Shown here piece by piece: positions 13,918-22,500 of a stretch of 64,000 nt of DNA. Both the position numbers and the translations under genes were made by a program. The first letter of the stretch is position 1; every line of letters begins with the position of its first letter. A model generated the notes under the pieces. That model did not search any database and was not told the DNA's origin. It worked only from the letters and a program-made list of their open reading frames with translations. Source of the DNA: Chrysogorgia sp. JL179-B06 (lineage: Eukaryota; Cnidaria; Anthozoa; Scleralcyonacea; Chrysogorgiidae); the NCBI GenBank assembly GCA_035772405.1, contig JAYKKM010000309.1:2070001-2134000 (forward strand). Reading direction: 5' to 3'.

Positions 13918-13957
<40 letters not shown>

Positions 13958-16263
13958 TCATTGTAACCTTCGCTCTCCATCTGAGTCTCGTTAGCTCAAT
14001 GGTTAGAGCGTCTCACCGGCAATCAGAAGGTTACAATAAACAGAATCATTTTTCTGAGGATATGAGCTTGACGATCGTCACGTATATCTGCATTCTGTCT
14101 ACTCCGAGCTCTCCCACATTCACTACAACATATACATTAACGCAATATTTATACACTTCTAACTTAATAATATTTATATAATAAAACCGAAAACCCTAAA
14201 AAAAAATTATGAAGTACGGTTTAATAAACAAGCAGCAGTGCGTAGTCCGACTTATTTAGATCTGATAAAAAATGTGCTGCGAGTTTATTATAAACGGCAT
14301 AAAAAACGCGACCCATTTGATAAGTTCATTGGCGTAGTATAATTTTGAAAATCAATGTTGTCTATAAGACGAGAAAATCAAAGATAAAGTTTATGTAAAT
14401 CAGGACGAATCTTTATCACATATGAAAACCTACAACACGATACCTATGAAGGTATATAGACGAGTTTCTTAAATGTCTTCAACCGATCTTTATATATAAT
14501 ACATCAACTTGGAATTCATGCACTGTTCAAAATTGGATCGCGTTGTTTTGTCTCCACATCTACCGATAGAAATAGCCTCGTATGGAACAGCCTTCTCGAC
14601 GAAACATTTCTCTCAAAGCACGTTAGTCCGTTCTCAAAAGCTATATATGCTCTCCTTTCAAATTCATAAGCACAACAACATGTTTTTTGTCAATTTGAGA
14701 TCAGCTTAGTTCCTATAGTCCTATAGGGATTGAAGCTGTTTTATCAGGTGTAAATCACTTTTGGTACTATATACATAAAATATTTTCCAGGAAAAGTTGT
14801 ATTTTTAACAAAAATCAGTGACAAAGTATACCTTTCACTGATGGATACCGATGTTTAGAGAAATGGTAATGAAAAAAAAAAACAAGCAAACATGATTTTG
14901 TATAGCATCTTGTAGTATTGTTTTCTGAGAATGCATTTTGTAGCAACCTCGCCATCTTCAAACACTATTCAGTCTCTCTTATTTCTCCATATATTTTAAT
15001 GAAATCTTCACCACAGACTCTTTGCATGAATATCTAGGGAATGATGATAGGAATTTCGAATCGATTAAAACTTGTTGAATTATCTGACATTATTAATATT
15101 GCGAAAATTGAAAAACATGAAAAAAGCGTGACAGAAAATAGCTGAGCACTTAATCTTGAAAGTGTTACCATCAGAATATGCCTAAACATACAAGTTATAA
15201 ACTCTGCAACTTCCAGGACCCTATATCTGAAAATGCCTGAGTAATCAAACTCTCGCCTTGCTGGTCATTTTGATCGGTCACATTATGACATTAAGCAAAA
15301 GAACAAACTAATTGCTCAAAAGGCGAAGTGGAAATAAATTCAATTGCGAGCGTCAAAACTGTCAAAACCATCGCCTGCAACTGTCAAAACCCAACACTGT
15401 TATGTTATGTTTCTTTTACTATATCAATGAAATGAGGCGTCGCCTGCACGCAACGAACTTGTTTGAATTTATTGACGACAGACCCCGGATTCATGAATTA
15501 ACAAGCGTCGCATAATTCCGAAACTTTCCAGAGAGGAATCGACAAAGAACATCTACTTTATAGAGTAAAATGAATGTGGATTGCTAATTAAATAAATTAA
15601 ACTGAAAAGTTCAAGCAGTTCATTTGCGTTGACACAATACCAAGGCTGAGCGTGCCGTTTCCATCTCGCACCACCGCTTATAAATGATTTTCAAATTGCT
15701 CCAGATAATTATAGGTGACGGTTTCGTACATTTTCAGTCTTGCATCGCGTGTAAATGCAACGGCTAACTGAGCTAAAGCGCAATGCATTTTACGTGAAGG
15801 AGTTTACCGATTTCAATTACGGAATTAAGACTTTTTTTCAGGCTTTTAGCTGAATAATTTGTCCGGTCATAAAAGCGGCATGTCCGAGCTAAAGTTGACT
15901 TGGCCGGTCATCTTGACCGGTGACCAGCTAGCAGTTATTTCGCGCCCTTTAGAAGAATTAATGAAAAATAACACTTGTGTTTGGTGAAATATTCATAAAA
16001 CCACTCAAAGTATACACTTGTGGTTGTATACGAATGTTTAGCCAAAGACGCGTGCAATTTTTCATTAAATTCCCCTCGAACAGTGCCCAGTGATAATATT
16101 TCCTATGCTAATCATGGCACCCTTTCATACCGTCTCTAACCAACAACCAACCAATCGACCAACCAACCCACCAACCAAACGAACCAACCAACATAAATTA
16201 ACTTTAAAACATTAATTAACTTTAGTAACATTAATCTCTTCATGCTCTATCTTTCAGGTGTAA
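1669..16263 (+). CDS. Gene 1 (partial 5'): secreted F5/8C-EGF-WSC-like protein, spliced
   Basis: Gene-level entry for five exons: 1669-1810, 4867-4986, 9009-9147, 13260-13476 and 16258-16263 (coding part). Phases chain without conflict: 0 in, 1, 1, 2, 0, then GTG TAA. The product would be an extracellular protein with an F5/8 type C (discoidin) domain, one EGF domain and a C-terminal WSC-like cysteine-rich domain, ending just after that domain. F5/8C domains usually bind carbohydrate or phospholipid and EGF modules act as spacers; a role in adhesion, matrix or lectin-like recognition is inferred. The signal peptide and first half of F5/8C must lie upstream of the window, by analogy with gene 2 (30.4-58.5 kb), whose exons and introns are clearly homologous. 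Introns are swollen by tandem arrays and MITEs. No stop or frameshift is seen in the joined exons. Confidence 0.75.
1993..2869. mobile_element. palindromic MITE with CCGGATA-type termini
   Basis: Both ends are built from nested copies of TATCCGG/CCGGATA words: left ATCCGAATACCGGATTTG, right CGGATACTAAATCCGG followed by TGCAACCC. No ORF lies inside. The homologous intron of gene 2 (45,705-45,725) has the flank GTGCTTTTTACTAT joined directly to other sequence, so this element inserted in gene 1 only. The GGGTTGCACCGG end recalls hAT-type MITEs, but no target duplication is clear. Confidence 0.6.
3001..4744 (+). repeat. 18/19-bp minisatellite, about 94 units
   Basis: Units alternate between TTTTATTTCCTATAAACTG (19 bp) and TTTTATTTCCTATATCTG (18 bp), with minor variants (ACAATCTG, GTCTG). 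The array ends about 120 bp before the EGF exon acceptor at 4867. Gene 2 has one or two units of the same word at the same position upstream of its EGF exons (48,015; 50,435; 53,665-53,695), so the array is a local expansion of a pre-existing seed. Confidence 0.95.
4867..4986 (+). CDS. Gene 1 exon: EGF-like domain
   Basis: A symmetric phase 1-1 exon of 120 bp, between acceptor CTCCAACAG and donor GTAAGT. It encodes [15 protein letters not shown] then [14 protein letters not shown], with all six EGF cysteines in the spacing C-x4-C-x5-C-x8-C-x-C-x8-C. It carries the O-glucose consensus C-x-S-x-P-C (CDSSPC) and the O-fucose consensus C-x4-[S/T]-C (CQNGGTC). There is no calcium-binding D-x-[D/N]-E motif before the first Cys. 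Gene 2 has five related exons; this one most resembles the last (53815), with which it shares CPSNYEG and the KK-containing end. Confidence 0.88.
5323..5485. repeat. foldback (inverted repeat) element
   Basis: The arms CTTATTAACC...GGTCATTACGGGAAAATATC and GATATTTTTCCCGTAATGACC...GGTTAATAAG pair with each other over about 50 bp, with a G/C-rich loop (CCGAGCCCGTAGGGC). It is absent from the paralogous gene 2 intron near 55,830, where TTTACTCTTTC continues directly. Confidence 0.65.
6365..7065 (-). pseudogene. degenerate CR1/L2-type LINE 3' fragment
   Basis: On the minus strand, broken frames give the C-terminal part of a non-LTR reverse transcriptase ORF: a [24 protein letters not shown] segment (the usual 'LGV.id..LtW..Hi' motif), [10 protein letters not shown] with frameshifts, then [20 protein letters not shown] close to the end. 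The last motif is typical of CR1/L2-like C termini. The 5' part is missing and there are several stops and shifts, so the copy is dead. Confidence 0.7.
7096..8935 (+). repeat. purine satellite (GAGAGTA/GAGAGAGTA)n with TAGAA leader
   Basis: Starts as (TAGAA)n and (TGGAA)n at 7096-7200, then about 1.73 kb of TAGAGAG repeats with unit lengths of 7, 9 and 11 bp (GA gains and losses). The + strand is almost pure purine apart from T. It gives spurious long ORFs in several frames (SLLSLYSL repeats on the minus strand), which are not genes. It ends 73 bp before exon 9009. Confidence 0.95.
9009..9147 (+). CDS. Gene 1 exon: WSC-like cysteine-rich domain, first half
   Basis: Lies between acceptor CTTTATTTCAG and donor GTAAGT; 139 bp, phase 1 in and phase 2 out. 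It encodes [20 protein letters not shown] followed by [20 protein letters not shown] and ENVNC. The pattern GCFK....R.L......NIDW.N....I..C is the start of a cysteine-rich domain I know from cnidarian and other invertebrate extracellular proteins, resembling WSC/PAN-like folds. The next exon begins with the continuation [13 protein letters not shown]. The homologous exon in gene 2 is 58336-58478 (143 bp). Confidence 0.8.
10396..10480 (+). repeat. direct repeat of SINE tail (first copy)
   Basis: About 80 bp (ATTCCTACACTCGAAATTTT ... GTGAAATGCCAAATATTACC) that recurs almost exactly at 10,676-10,761, downstream of a tRNA-like segment. The two copies flank the tRNA head, as in a tandem SINE pair whose first head is lost. 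Confidence 0.75.
10545..10761 (+). mobile_element. tRNA-derived SINE
   Basis: The head 10,556-10,627 reads as a degenerate tRNA: acceptor-like CTTCCG...CGGAAG, box A TAGCTCAGTGGTCAGAGC, an anticodon-loop-like ACTAGCAATC and box B GGGTTCAATTCC. The T-stem and anticodon stem have mismatches, so I do not call a functional tRNA. An AT-richer body follows (GCAACTGGTCCCGGTTTGG), then the tail that is duplicated at 10,396. Confidence 0.75.
11223..11884. mobile_element. MITE with TACCGTAAACTGCGG terminal inverted repeats
   Basis: Left TACCGTAAACTGCGGAATAT and right ATATTCCGCAGTTTACGATA are inverted repeats, followed inside by repeated TATAAGCCCC words at both ends. TA flanks suggest a Tc1/mariner-type origin. 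It carries an internal CCCTAA-like stretch (11,395-11,440). No transposase ORF. Confidence 0.75.
12126..13016. mobile_element. TTAAGGTGGTCTT-type TIR element, 0.9 kb
   Basis: Left TTAAGGTGGTCTTACACCC and right GGGTGTAAGACCACCTTAA are perfect inverted repeats (about 22 bp including the next bases); the TTAA at each edge may be the target duplication. The interior is AT-rich and non-coding. Elements with the same outer 13 bases lie in the EGF introns of gene 2 (45,931; 48,335; 50,749; 52,083). Confidence 0.8.
13260..13476 (+). CDS. Gene 1 exon: WSC-like cysteine-rich domain, second half
   Basis: Follows a T-run and the acceptor GGGCAG; phase 2 in. It encodes [26 protein letters not shown], then [28 protein letters not shown] and YVYEL. 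The blocks CA..A...GFKYF.I.FYGECW and C.G.....YVY are typical of the second half of this domain. NET is a possible N-glycosylation site. I chose donor GTGAGT at 13477 (phase 0), which keeps the conserved YVYEL end and leads to GTG TAA in the next exon. An alternative donor GTATGT at 13461 (phase 2) would give a different tail, [19 protein letters not shown]. No second copy of this exon was found in gene 2 within the window. Confidence 0.8.
13493..13583 (-). mobile_element. tRNA-derived SINE fragment (3' part, minus strand)
   Basis: Read on the minus strand: box B GCAGGTTCGATTCCTGTACG, then ACTCAGAATCATTTTTCTGA and GAGCTTGACGATTGTCCACG. The same body follows a tRNA head at 13,983 and 62,463 on the plus strand. 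The head is cut off by the (TA)n tract beginning at 13,584. Confidence 0.75.
13584..13712. repeat. (TA)n microsatellite
   Basis: About 129 bp of alternating T/A with two ATAATTATAT interruptions. It abuts a SINE fragment on the left and a hairpin element on the right. Confidence 0.95.
13713..13954. mobile_element. (TA)n-associated hairpin element, copy 1
   Basis: 13,713-13,850 is a near-perfect palindrome: GTGAAAGTGGTCTTACCTCA ... TGAGGTAAGACCACTTTCAC, arms about 60 bp, apex CTTCAGGCGCGAAGATCG. It is followed by a conserved 65-bp unit (TCGCTCTACCTTTATGGTAT, TTGAGCACTTTC) and then (TA)n at 13,919-13,954. Copies with the same order hairpin - unit - (TA)n occur at 26.5 kb, 26.85 kb and 39.35 kb. 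Confidence 0.8.
13983..14165 (+). mobile_element. tRNA-derived SINE, box B lost
   Basis: The head GAGTCTCGTTAGCTCAATGG with box A TAGCTCAATGGTTAGAGCG continues to CACCGGCAATCAGAAGGTT, then jumps to ACAATAAACAGAATCATTTT. The T-arm/box B segment seen in the copy at 13,493 is deleted here. The body GAGCTTGACGATCGTCACGT matches the other copies. Confidence 0.75.
14166..16257 (+). other. last intron of gene 1, no further gene seen
   Basis: No coding segment recognised; short ORFs at 14,509 and 15,312 lack motifs. The 15,945-16,090 segment (AGAAGAATTAATGAAAAATA ... GCGTGCAATTTTTCATTA) is a diverged copy of 2,884-3,010, upstream of the EGF exon. An ACCAACCAACC-rich stretch is at 16,140-16,195. Confidence 0.5.
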
Positions 16264-16380
16264 ACTGAACTTCGCTACGATCAATATGACATGGAAACTG
16301 GATGACGACTTGATTTAAACATTTTATAGTGAGGGATTAGAGTGACATTATTACGTTCACGTGCTTTGAAATAAAGTAGA
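16258..16380 (+). CDS. Gene 1 terminal exon: stop codon and 3' UTR
   Basis: Acceptor CTATCTTTCAG, then GTG TAA in phase 0, so the protein ends VYEL-V-stop (stop at 16,261-16,263). The rest is 3' UTR up to the first AATAAA at 16,370. If the alternative donor at 13,461 is used, the exon is instead read as [19 protein letters not shown], with a stop at 16,315-16,317. Homologous proteins end soon after the cysteine-rich domain, which favours the first reading. Confidence 0.6.
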
Positions 16381-16632
16381 TTAGATTGGGTTTTAATAAA
16401 GTAGATTAGATTGGGTTTTAATAAAGTAGATTACATTGGGTTTTAATAAAGTAGATTAGATTGGGTTTTAATAAAGTAGATTAGATTGGGTTTTAATAAA
16501 GTAGATTAGATTGGGTTTTAATAAAGTAGATTAGATTGGGTTTTAATAAAGTAGATTAGATTGGGTTTTAATAAAGTAGATTAGATTGGGTTTTAATAAA
16601 GTAAATTAGATTGGGTTTTAATAAAGTAGATT
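16367..16632 (+). repeat. 25-bp minisatellite, each unit with AATAAA
   Basis: About 10.6 units of TTTTAATAAAGTAGATTAGA plus TTGGG, period 25 bp, very homogeneous. The first unit coincides with the expected polyadenylation signal of gene 1, so the array multiplies that hexamer. Confidence 0.95.
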
Positions 16633-16639
16633 GGGCATT

Positions 16640-17990
16640 GCAACGATGTCTTGTCGTATTATAAAACGAGCTTGTGAAACGAGCTTGTACATGGGCGTCA
16701 ATCCTGGGAGGGGGTTGGGGAGAGATGTATCTTCTCCACTCTTTAGCTGCACAAACCACCAAACGAACGGAAGTGTACTGTTCCAATTCCATTTCTTCTA
16801 ATAGTCTGGATATTCTTTGATAACTTAGTTATGTTATCATTTAGTTTTTAGTTACTAAGTTATGTCAGGTCCCAATGATATTACTCTTAGGCTTTTGAAA
16901 GAATCTAAAATACTGATCTCGAAAGAAGTCTGGATCGAGCAACTATTGTTCAGAAAATGAAGCCGGAAGTCCTTACTATAAGGGACCAACTGAGGATCCT
17001 ATGAGGTTTTTTGTTGGATAATTATGTGCTCTTATACCGTCGACAAAATAAAATAATTTTACTATAAAGAGGACCAGAAGACATTTTTCAAATTACTGGG
17101 TAAAACGATTCATGGCCTAGCTACAGATTTACTTCTTTACATTATGCAAATATGCAAGCTTCAAAATCAGCTCATCAGATACAATAGAAAGCTCAATCCA
17201 GTCCTATATCTAAATATTTTGAAAGAAGCAAAAAAAGGAATTGTGCCCTTAGATTGGCAGAAAGCCAGAGTCATGCCTTTGTTCAATAAGGGCAAAGCTG
17301 ACGAAATAAACAACTATTGACTATGGTGCCACGATAATAATTACGCCCCTCCCTTCCAAACGTAATGTACGCATTGCGTACCTATTTTTGTGTCTGCTGA
17401 CGTAGTTAAGCTGGATTTCGATTAAGCGAATATAGTCGCGCGCGACTTTTTCCTTTTGTTTTACAAGCACTCGTCTGCAACCAACTAGAGAACCATTCAA
17501 TTTATACAATAGAAAAGTCATTCGGGGCATTAATTATCGAAATATTAATTGTTCGGTCGTGGCACATGACAACGAAAGTTCGCCGAGATCGTTTGTTGCT
17601 TCAATGGCTTCACCACGGCTGTCGAGTGGGCTTCTTCCTTCGCTTTTTTTGGTCCATGATAGGTATTGAACTACTTTTGTTGTTTATCTGAGCCATTGTG
17701 TTTAGACTGACCAACATTTTGGTCAGGTTCTTGTGTGTAAATTTCACGTATTATACGAATTTGAACGAAGATAGTGTCAGTGTGTGTGTTTGCTAGTACG
17801 GGTATTGATGTTTTATACCGTCACACACATTTGTCATATTACATCGCGACTGAATTAACTCAAACGTAATCTACACCTTCGCTATTAAACCTTTCGTAGA
17901 CATAAACAATAAAAGAAATATACTATCTCAGACATTCAGCCTACATCCTATATGATTTGAATAAACTTACGACGCATGGTTCAATTCTTA
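16640..17990. other. intergenic region with LINE and MITE remnants
   Basis: Downstream of gene 1. At 17,140-17,325 broken + strand frames give SSIQSYI then KKGIVPLDWQKARVMPLFNK, the start of a CR1/L2-type reverse transcriptase domain. It is cut at 17,326 by imperfect inverted repeats GGTGCCACGATAATAATTA (17,330) and TAATTGTTCGGTCGTGGCAC (17,548-17,567). Nothing coding is seen in the rest. Confidence 0.5.
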
Positions 17991-17996
17991 CTGTCA

Positions 17997-18172
17997 CCTA
18001 TCTTGGGTTCCAATGAGCAGAATAACCTCTATTAAGCGGACATCTCTATTAAGCGGACACCTATCTTGGGTCCCAATGAGCAGCATAACCTCTATTAAGC
18101 GGACATCTCTATTAAGTGGACACCTATCTTGGGTCCCAATGAGCAGTATAACCTCTATTAAGCGGACAGATG
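17997..18172 (+). repeat. tandem repeat, about 60 bp x 3
   Basis: Three copies of CACCTATCTTGGGTCCCAAT - GAGCAGCATAACCTC - TATTAAGCGGACATCTC; the last is shortened. Confidence 0.85.
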
Positions 18173-18399
18173 GAGTTCAAGATTAACGTTTTCTTTCAAC
18201 ACTTATAAGTTTTACAGGACATACCGACATTAGGCGACATAAGGGCCGTTTTACCATTTATGCGGGAGAGTTAATTAGACGCGACTTACATAGGACGTGG
18301 GTTATGTAAGACGCATATATGGAAAAAGTGACTGCCCCAACCCTGGTCTCCATATCAACGTTTCGGCGCTCTAACCTTTGAGCTAGACAATATCACATC

Positions 18400-19850
18400 T
18401 TAGTATATAAGAACTACTTGTGGAAAACAATTTCTAAAAAACAAACATTCCAAATTACACCTTCCTCGATTGGATCAGAGACCTCGAATTAGTTAATTAA
18501 CCACCCTACCAATAATACCATCTCGCGGTAATTGTTGTGACAAATATTTTGACGTAGCTAAAAAATTCGTTGATTAGTATCTATCTCTATATCTCTCTAT
18601 CTATATATATATCTCGATCTCTCGAGCTATTTCTTTATCTCTATCTCTCTATCAATATCACAAAAAGTATATCACGTTTCCAAAATCGTATATGTCAAAT
18701 TAGCAGACAATACCATATCTTAGTTTTTAAGAACTACTTGTGAAGAACAATTTCTAAAAAACAAACATTCCAAATTCAACATCTTCCTCGATTACACCAA
18801 AGACCTCGATTTTAAAATTCGTACCTTAACCTAATTAGTTTACATGTTAATCGCGCGCCTCAGATTAAACAAGCAGTTCCACACATCTTCTCAAGCGCCA
18901 TTTGAGAGAAACGCGATTATAAAAGACAGCTCGCAGCACAAACTCATCAGGATGAGCGAAACAATCAGATTGGACAGAAGAAGCAGAATTTAGTAGTTAC
19001 ATTTTCAGTTAAACACAATGCATTATTATACCCTCACATATAATCCACCAATCAACCATCTCTATTAGCGTCACGTGGCAGCCCAATATTTTACGATGTA
19101 GCGCAGCTACATATTGGACAGTAACCTTTGGACTGTTTACGTGCGAAGAAACATCTTTATGTTAAGATATTTTGGATAATATTACAAAATATTTAAGTCT
19201 CGATTTGCAATATTAGGCTCGACCTTCTGTCTCGCCAAATATTGAATTCTCGACAAAAATATTTTGTAATATTAGGCTCAGCCTCATCCAATAATTAATA
19301 TTATTATTTATTTAAAATAATTCGTGATCGCTGATATTGCACGCTATGACGTTTTTCCAACTATGCAGGACGAAAGTTGATTGCCTCAGTAAAACACAAA
19401 TGACTTCCTCAAAGGAACGGTTTTTAAATAAATTATTTTAAATAAATAATAAAACAATTATTGAATTCGGTTTTCGCATGATAAGATTATCAAGGCCTCA
19501 GTTTGTGTTATCCGCCTCAGCCTTCGGCAGATAACACAAACTTCGGCCTTGATAATGCTTCTTATCATGCTCAATCTCATTCAATAATTGATAATTATAG
19601 TGTTGTTTCACAGGACGTCAAAGTGGAATGTCAAGGTTTTTCAGAAACAATTAAAAGATCGAATAATTAACGTAAATTCTTTTCACTGCAGATAGGCAAT
19701 CATTAATTACTTGGCAACAACTTCTCCTAAGGCTATATATCTATATATTATTCTCAGTAAGGTTTATAGTTTATAAGCATAATTAAATGACATATAGTTC
19801 AGTTTTCGTCAGTTGTCATGTTGTCGAACTAGTGTCGCCCCCCCCCCCAT
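18400..19850. repeat. large dispersed repeat, inverted copy of 27.53-28.90 kb
   Basis: Segments at 18,880-19,025 and 19,600-19,790 match, in reverse orientation, 28,720-28,870 and 28,600-28,715/27,590-27,640 (for example CTGCTTCTTCTGTCCAAT against ATTGGACAGAAGAAGCAG). It holds an internal duplication (18,410-18,545 and 18,715-18,850, AGAACTACTTGTG words) and a promoter-like GATTATAAAAGACAGCTCGC at 18,917. No ORF. A transposon is likely, class unknown. Confidence 0.55.
19453..19593. repeat. foldback inside the dispersed repeat
   Basis: CAATTATTGAAT ... GATTATCAAGGCC ... GTTTGTGTTATC pairs with GATAACACAAAC ... GGCCTTGATAAT ... ATTCAATAATTG; loop CCGCCTCAGCCTTCGGCA. Confidence 0.8.
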
Positions 19851-19854
19851 TAAG

Positions 19855-20470
19855 TCAGAATTAATGAAGGGCTTTCGCTCGAAATGTTCGGAGTGTATCT
19901 TTCCTCCGTTTGGCAATAATTTATTTCACGTACTTATCGCTTGATTATTTCCATTCCACAACTTTCCACGAAGCACATATATTTTATCTCAATTCTAAAA
20001 ACAACGTTTCTCGTGTTATTCAAAACATTGTAACATTTCAAGTATTAATTGTAACCCAAATGCCACAAATGGTTTAGATCATGCTTGTTTGAATGAATGA
20101 ATGAATTTATTTCTTTAAACAGGAAACCAATATCACCCGAATGTGCTTTGCAAAAGGGACCTGTACTTAAAAATAGATACATATACTGTATATATATAAT
20201 ATATATATACGGCATATAGTGAACAATAAGAAAATATTACAAGATTTAGATTACTTTAAAACTATAACCATATATAGTTATCAAATTAAGTTAAAAATTT
20301 CCACAATTTCCTTTTAAATGAATTAATACAAAAGGTGTCTCTAATATTCATAGGAATAGAGTTCCATTCCTTAACTAACAAATACTGTGTAGTATGAAGA
20401 CCTGAATTAATTGCATTTAACTGAATTTAATGCGTTGCGTTCTAACAATTTTGTTTCTGTTGAATGAACA
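19855..20470 (-). repeat. dispersed repeat R1 (minus orientation)
   Basis: Contains AATGAAGGGCTTTCGCTCGA and TTTCCTCCGTTTGGCA, then GGTTTAGATCATGC and GCGTTCTAACAATTTTGTTTC. The reverse complements of these words, in the same order, lie at 25,640-26,150 and 30,895-31,400; part is at 22,500-22,770. No ORF seen. Confidence 0.7.
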
Positions 20471-20631
20471 TTCAGTACGTACTCATATTATAAATGAGGT
20501 ACCACACCAATTGTCTTACACGAAGCATCATGGGGCGATCCTGAGCGTATTTATAATTTTAGGGGCACATATGTTGTCAGGATTTCGAAAATTGCAGGTG
20601 ATTTATTGGCGTAAATATCTAGATTTTTTAT

Positions 20632-21020
20632 CTGACTCTCTCTGTGCCCTACGCCGTGTTCGATCTCTTCCCTTTCGTCTACATAATCTATCTTCCCGTT
20701 CTTCTACAGCAGTCTCTGACTCTCTCTGTGCCCTACGCCTTGTTCGATCTCTTTCCCTTCGTCTACATAATCTATCTTCCCGTTCTTCTAGACCAGTCTC
20801 TGACTCTCTCTGTGCCCTACGCCTTGTTCGATCTCTTTCCCTTCGTCTATGACATAATCTATCTTCCCGTTCTTCTACAGCAGTCTCTGACTCTCTCTGT
20901 CAGCCGTACGCCGTGTTCGATCTCTTTCCCTTCGTCTACATAATCTATCTTCCCGTTCTTCTACAGCAGTCTCTGACTTTCTCTGCCGTGCCTACGCCGT
21001 GTTCGATCTCTTCCCCTTTT
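20632..21020 (+). repeat. minisatellite, about 84 bp x 4.5
   Basis: Unit: GACTCTCTCTGTGCCCTACG - CCTTGTTCGATCTCTTTCCC - TTCGTCTACATAATCTATCT - TCCCGTTCTTCTACAGCAGTCT. Because 84 is divisible by 3, several frames stay open and give repetitive peptides (SDSLCALRLVRSLSLRL and others). There is no start, splice or homology evidence for a gene. Confidence 0.9.
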
Positions 21021-21029
21021 CTGCATTTT

Positions 21030-22500
21030 CATTTGCTCTTCGCTCTCGGTCTCGTTGGTTCCTTCGCTGTCTACGCGTGTTTCGTCCATAAGACCATAAC
21101 CAAACATCACGATCTGCGCAAATTTTCTGCAAAACACAATTGAATTTTTCACGCGTGCAAGATGGGATTTTCTAGAAAAATGAAAGTTTTTCAACCTAAT
21201 TTATGATAATTAATGCTAATTTATATTAACATAATGTGTTGTCTTGTTCGGGAAATTTAAAAACATTGGGCTTAATTCAGACAATGTATAGCTTTCGCAA
21301 CAGTTATGGTTATTTCCAGAAATATAAATAGAACAAACAGGTGGTTCAATTTTGGATGTTTTTCAGCCGGACAGGAAAGAGTTAATGTTCATCCGATTTG
21401 TTAGAATAATAGAATATTGAAATAAATTCAGAAATAAAGATCATTTATCTACTACATGAAGGCCATGTTCTTTTCTGGTTCAACACGTAACAGCCGAGCG
21501 TAACCAGACAATGTTTCAAGGTTGCTTTCCTGCAGTGCTGTGCTTTTATATACTCTATCACCTTGTGAACGAGCATAAAGCATTTTATAGCTAAACTGCA
21601 TTATCACAAAACAACAGGAAAAATATAATCCCGATAATTTTTGTCGTGTAAACACTCGATCGCGATCGTGATCGCGATAAATTTAATCTGGAGGTGGTTT
21701 GCGATTGCGATCGGCGGGCTATCGCGATCGAAAATAGCCGTGTTGAAACAGTTTTGGGATTGCGATCCGAATAAACACGCGTGCGAATAAACTGGATCCG
21801 AATAAACTGGAAGTTTCCAAATATAAACAAAATCATCTCCAGCATAGCCATATAGTCGTCGGACTATACAAGCGTACTGTATATGATTAGATACAACTAT
21901 AAGTCAATGCATGTAGGAAAATTTCTGGAGGTTCAAATCATTCCTCAACGTGTTCATGATGTTTTTGTTTTAATGTTATTTTCTTCTATCCTTGTTCTGC
22001 TTTGATAGTCGCTGTCAAGACTTCCTTATAGGTACGGTCCTATTTTCTTACTTTCTTTCTTTTACTGCGAACGCTGACGAGTCCGGGTTAGTTTGACATA
22101 GGCTCCGTTCGCTATCTTGAAGAATCTGAAAAGACAAAAGTAAAAACCTTTCGCCTGCGTGGCAACAGTTGGCATAACCTGAAAAACATACACAAACAAC
22201 AAAGCAAAAAAAAAAGAAAAAACTGCGGATTGCGTGTTCGCAATACAATAATTTAACGTTGATTCTTTGAGGGAGAGATGCCTTCGAATGACACACCTTA
22301 CTAACTTAATCCTTAAATATTCCGAACTGTAATACTCTTGGGCCAAGACTATTGTATTCTCACCAGTAGCGAAGTTGGTCATATAGCAACTGGTCATGCT
22401 ATGCAAATTTTGAAACGATTTACTGATATTCAGATCTTTAGAAATATATTGTTTTCAAAATATGCAGATGTTTATAAATTTAGCAGCATGACCAGTTGAG
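21030..22500. other. intergenic, no gene seen
   Basis: Contains CGATCG/GCGATC-rich quasi-palindromic sequence (21,655-21,760) and an R1-related stretch at 21,465-21,555 (TTCTGGTTCAACACGTAACA). No coding motif on either strand. Confidence 0.4.

Noticed and set aside
20430..21143. Arg/Ser-rich ORFs (SLSLRLHNLSSRSS)
   Set aside because: They read through an 84-bp tandem array in several frames; no gene evidence.
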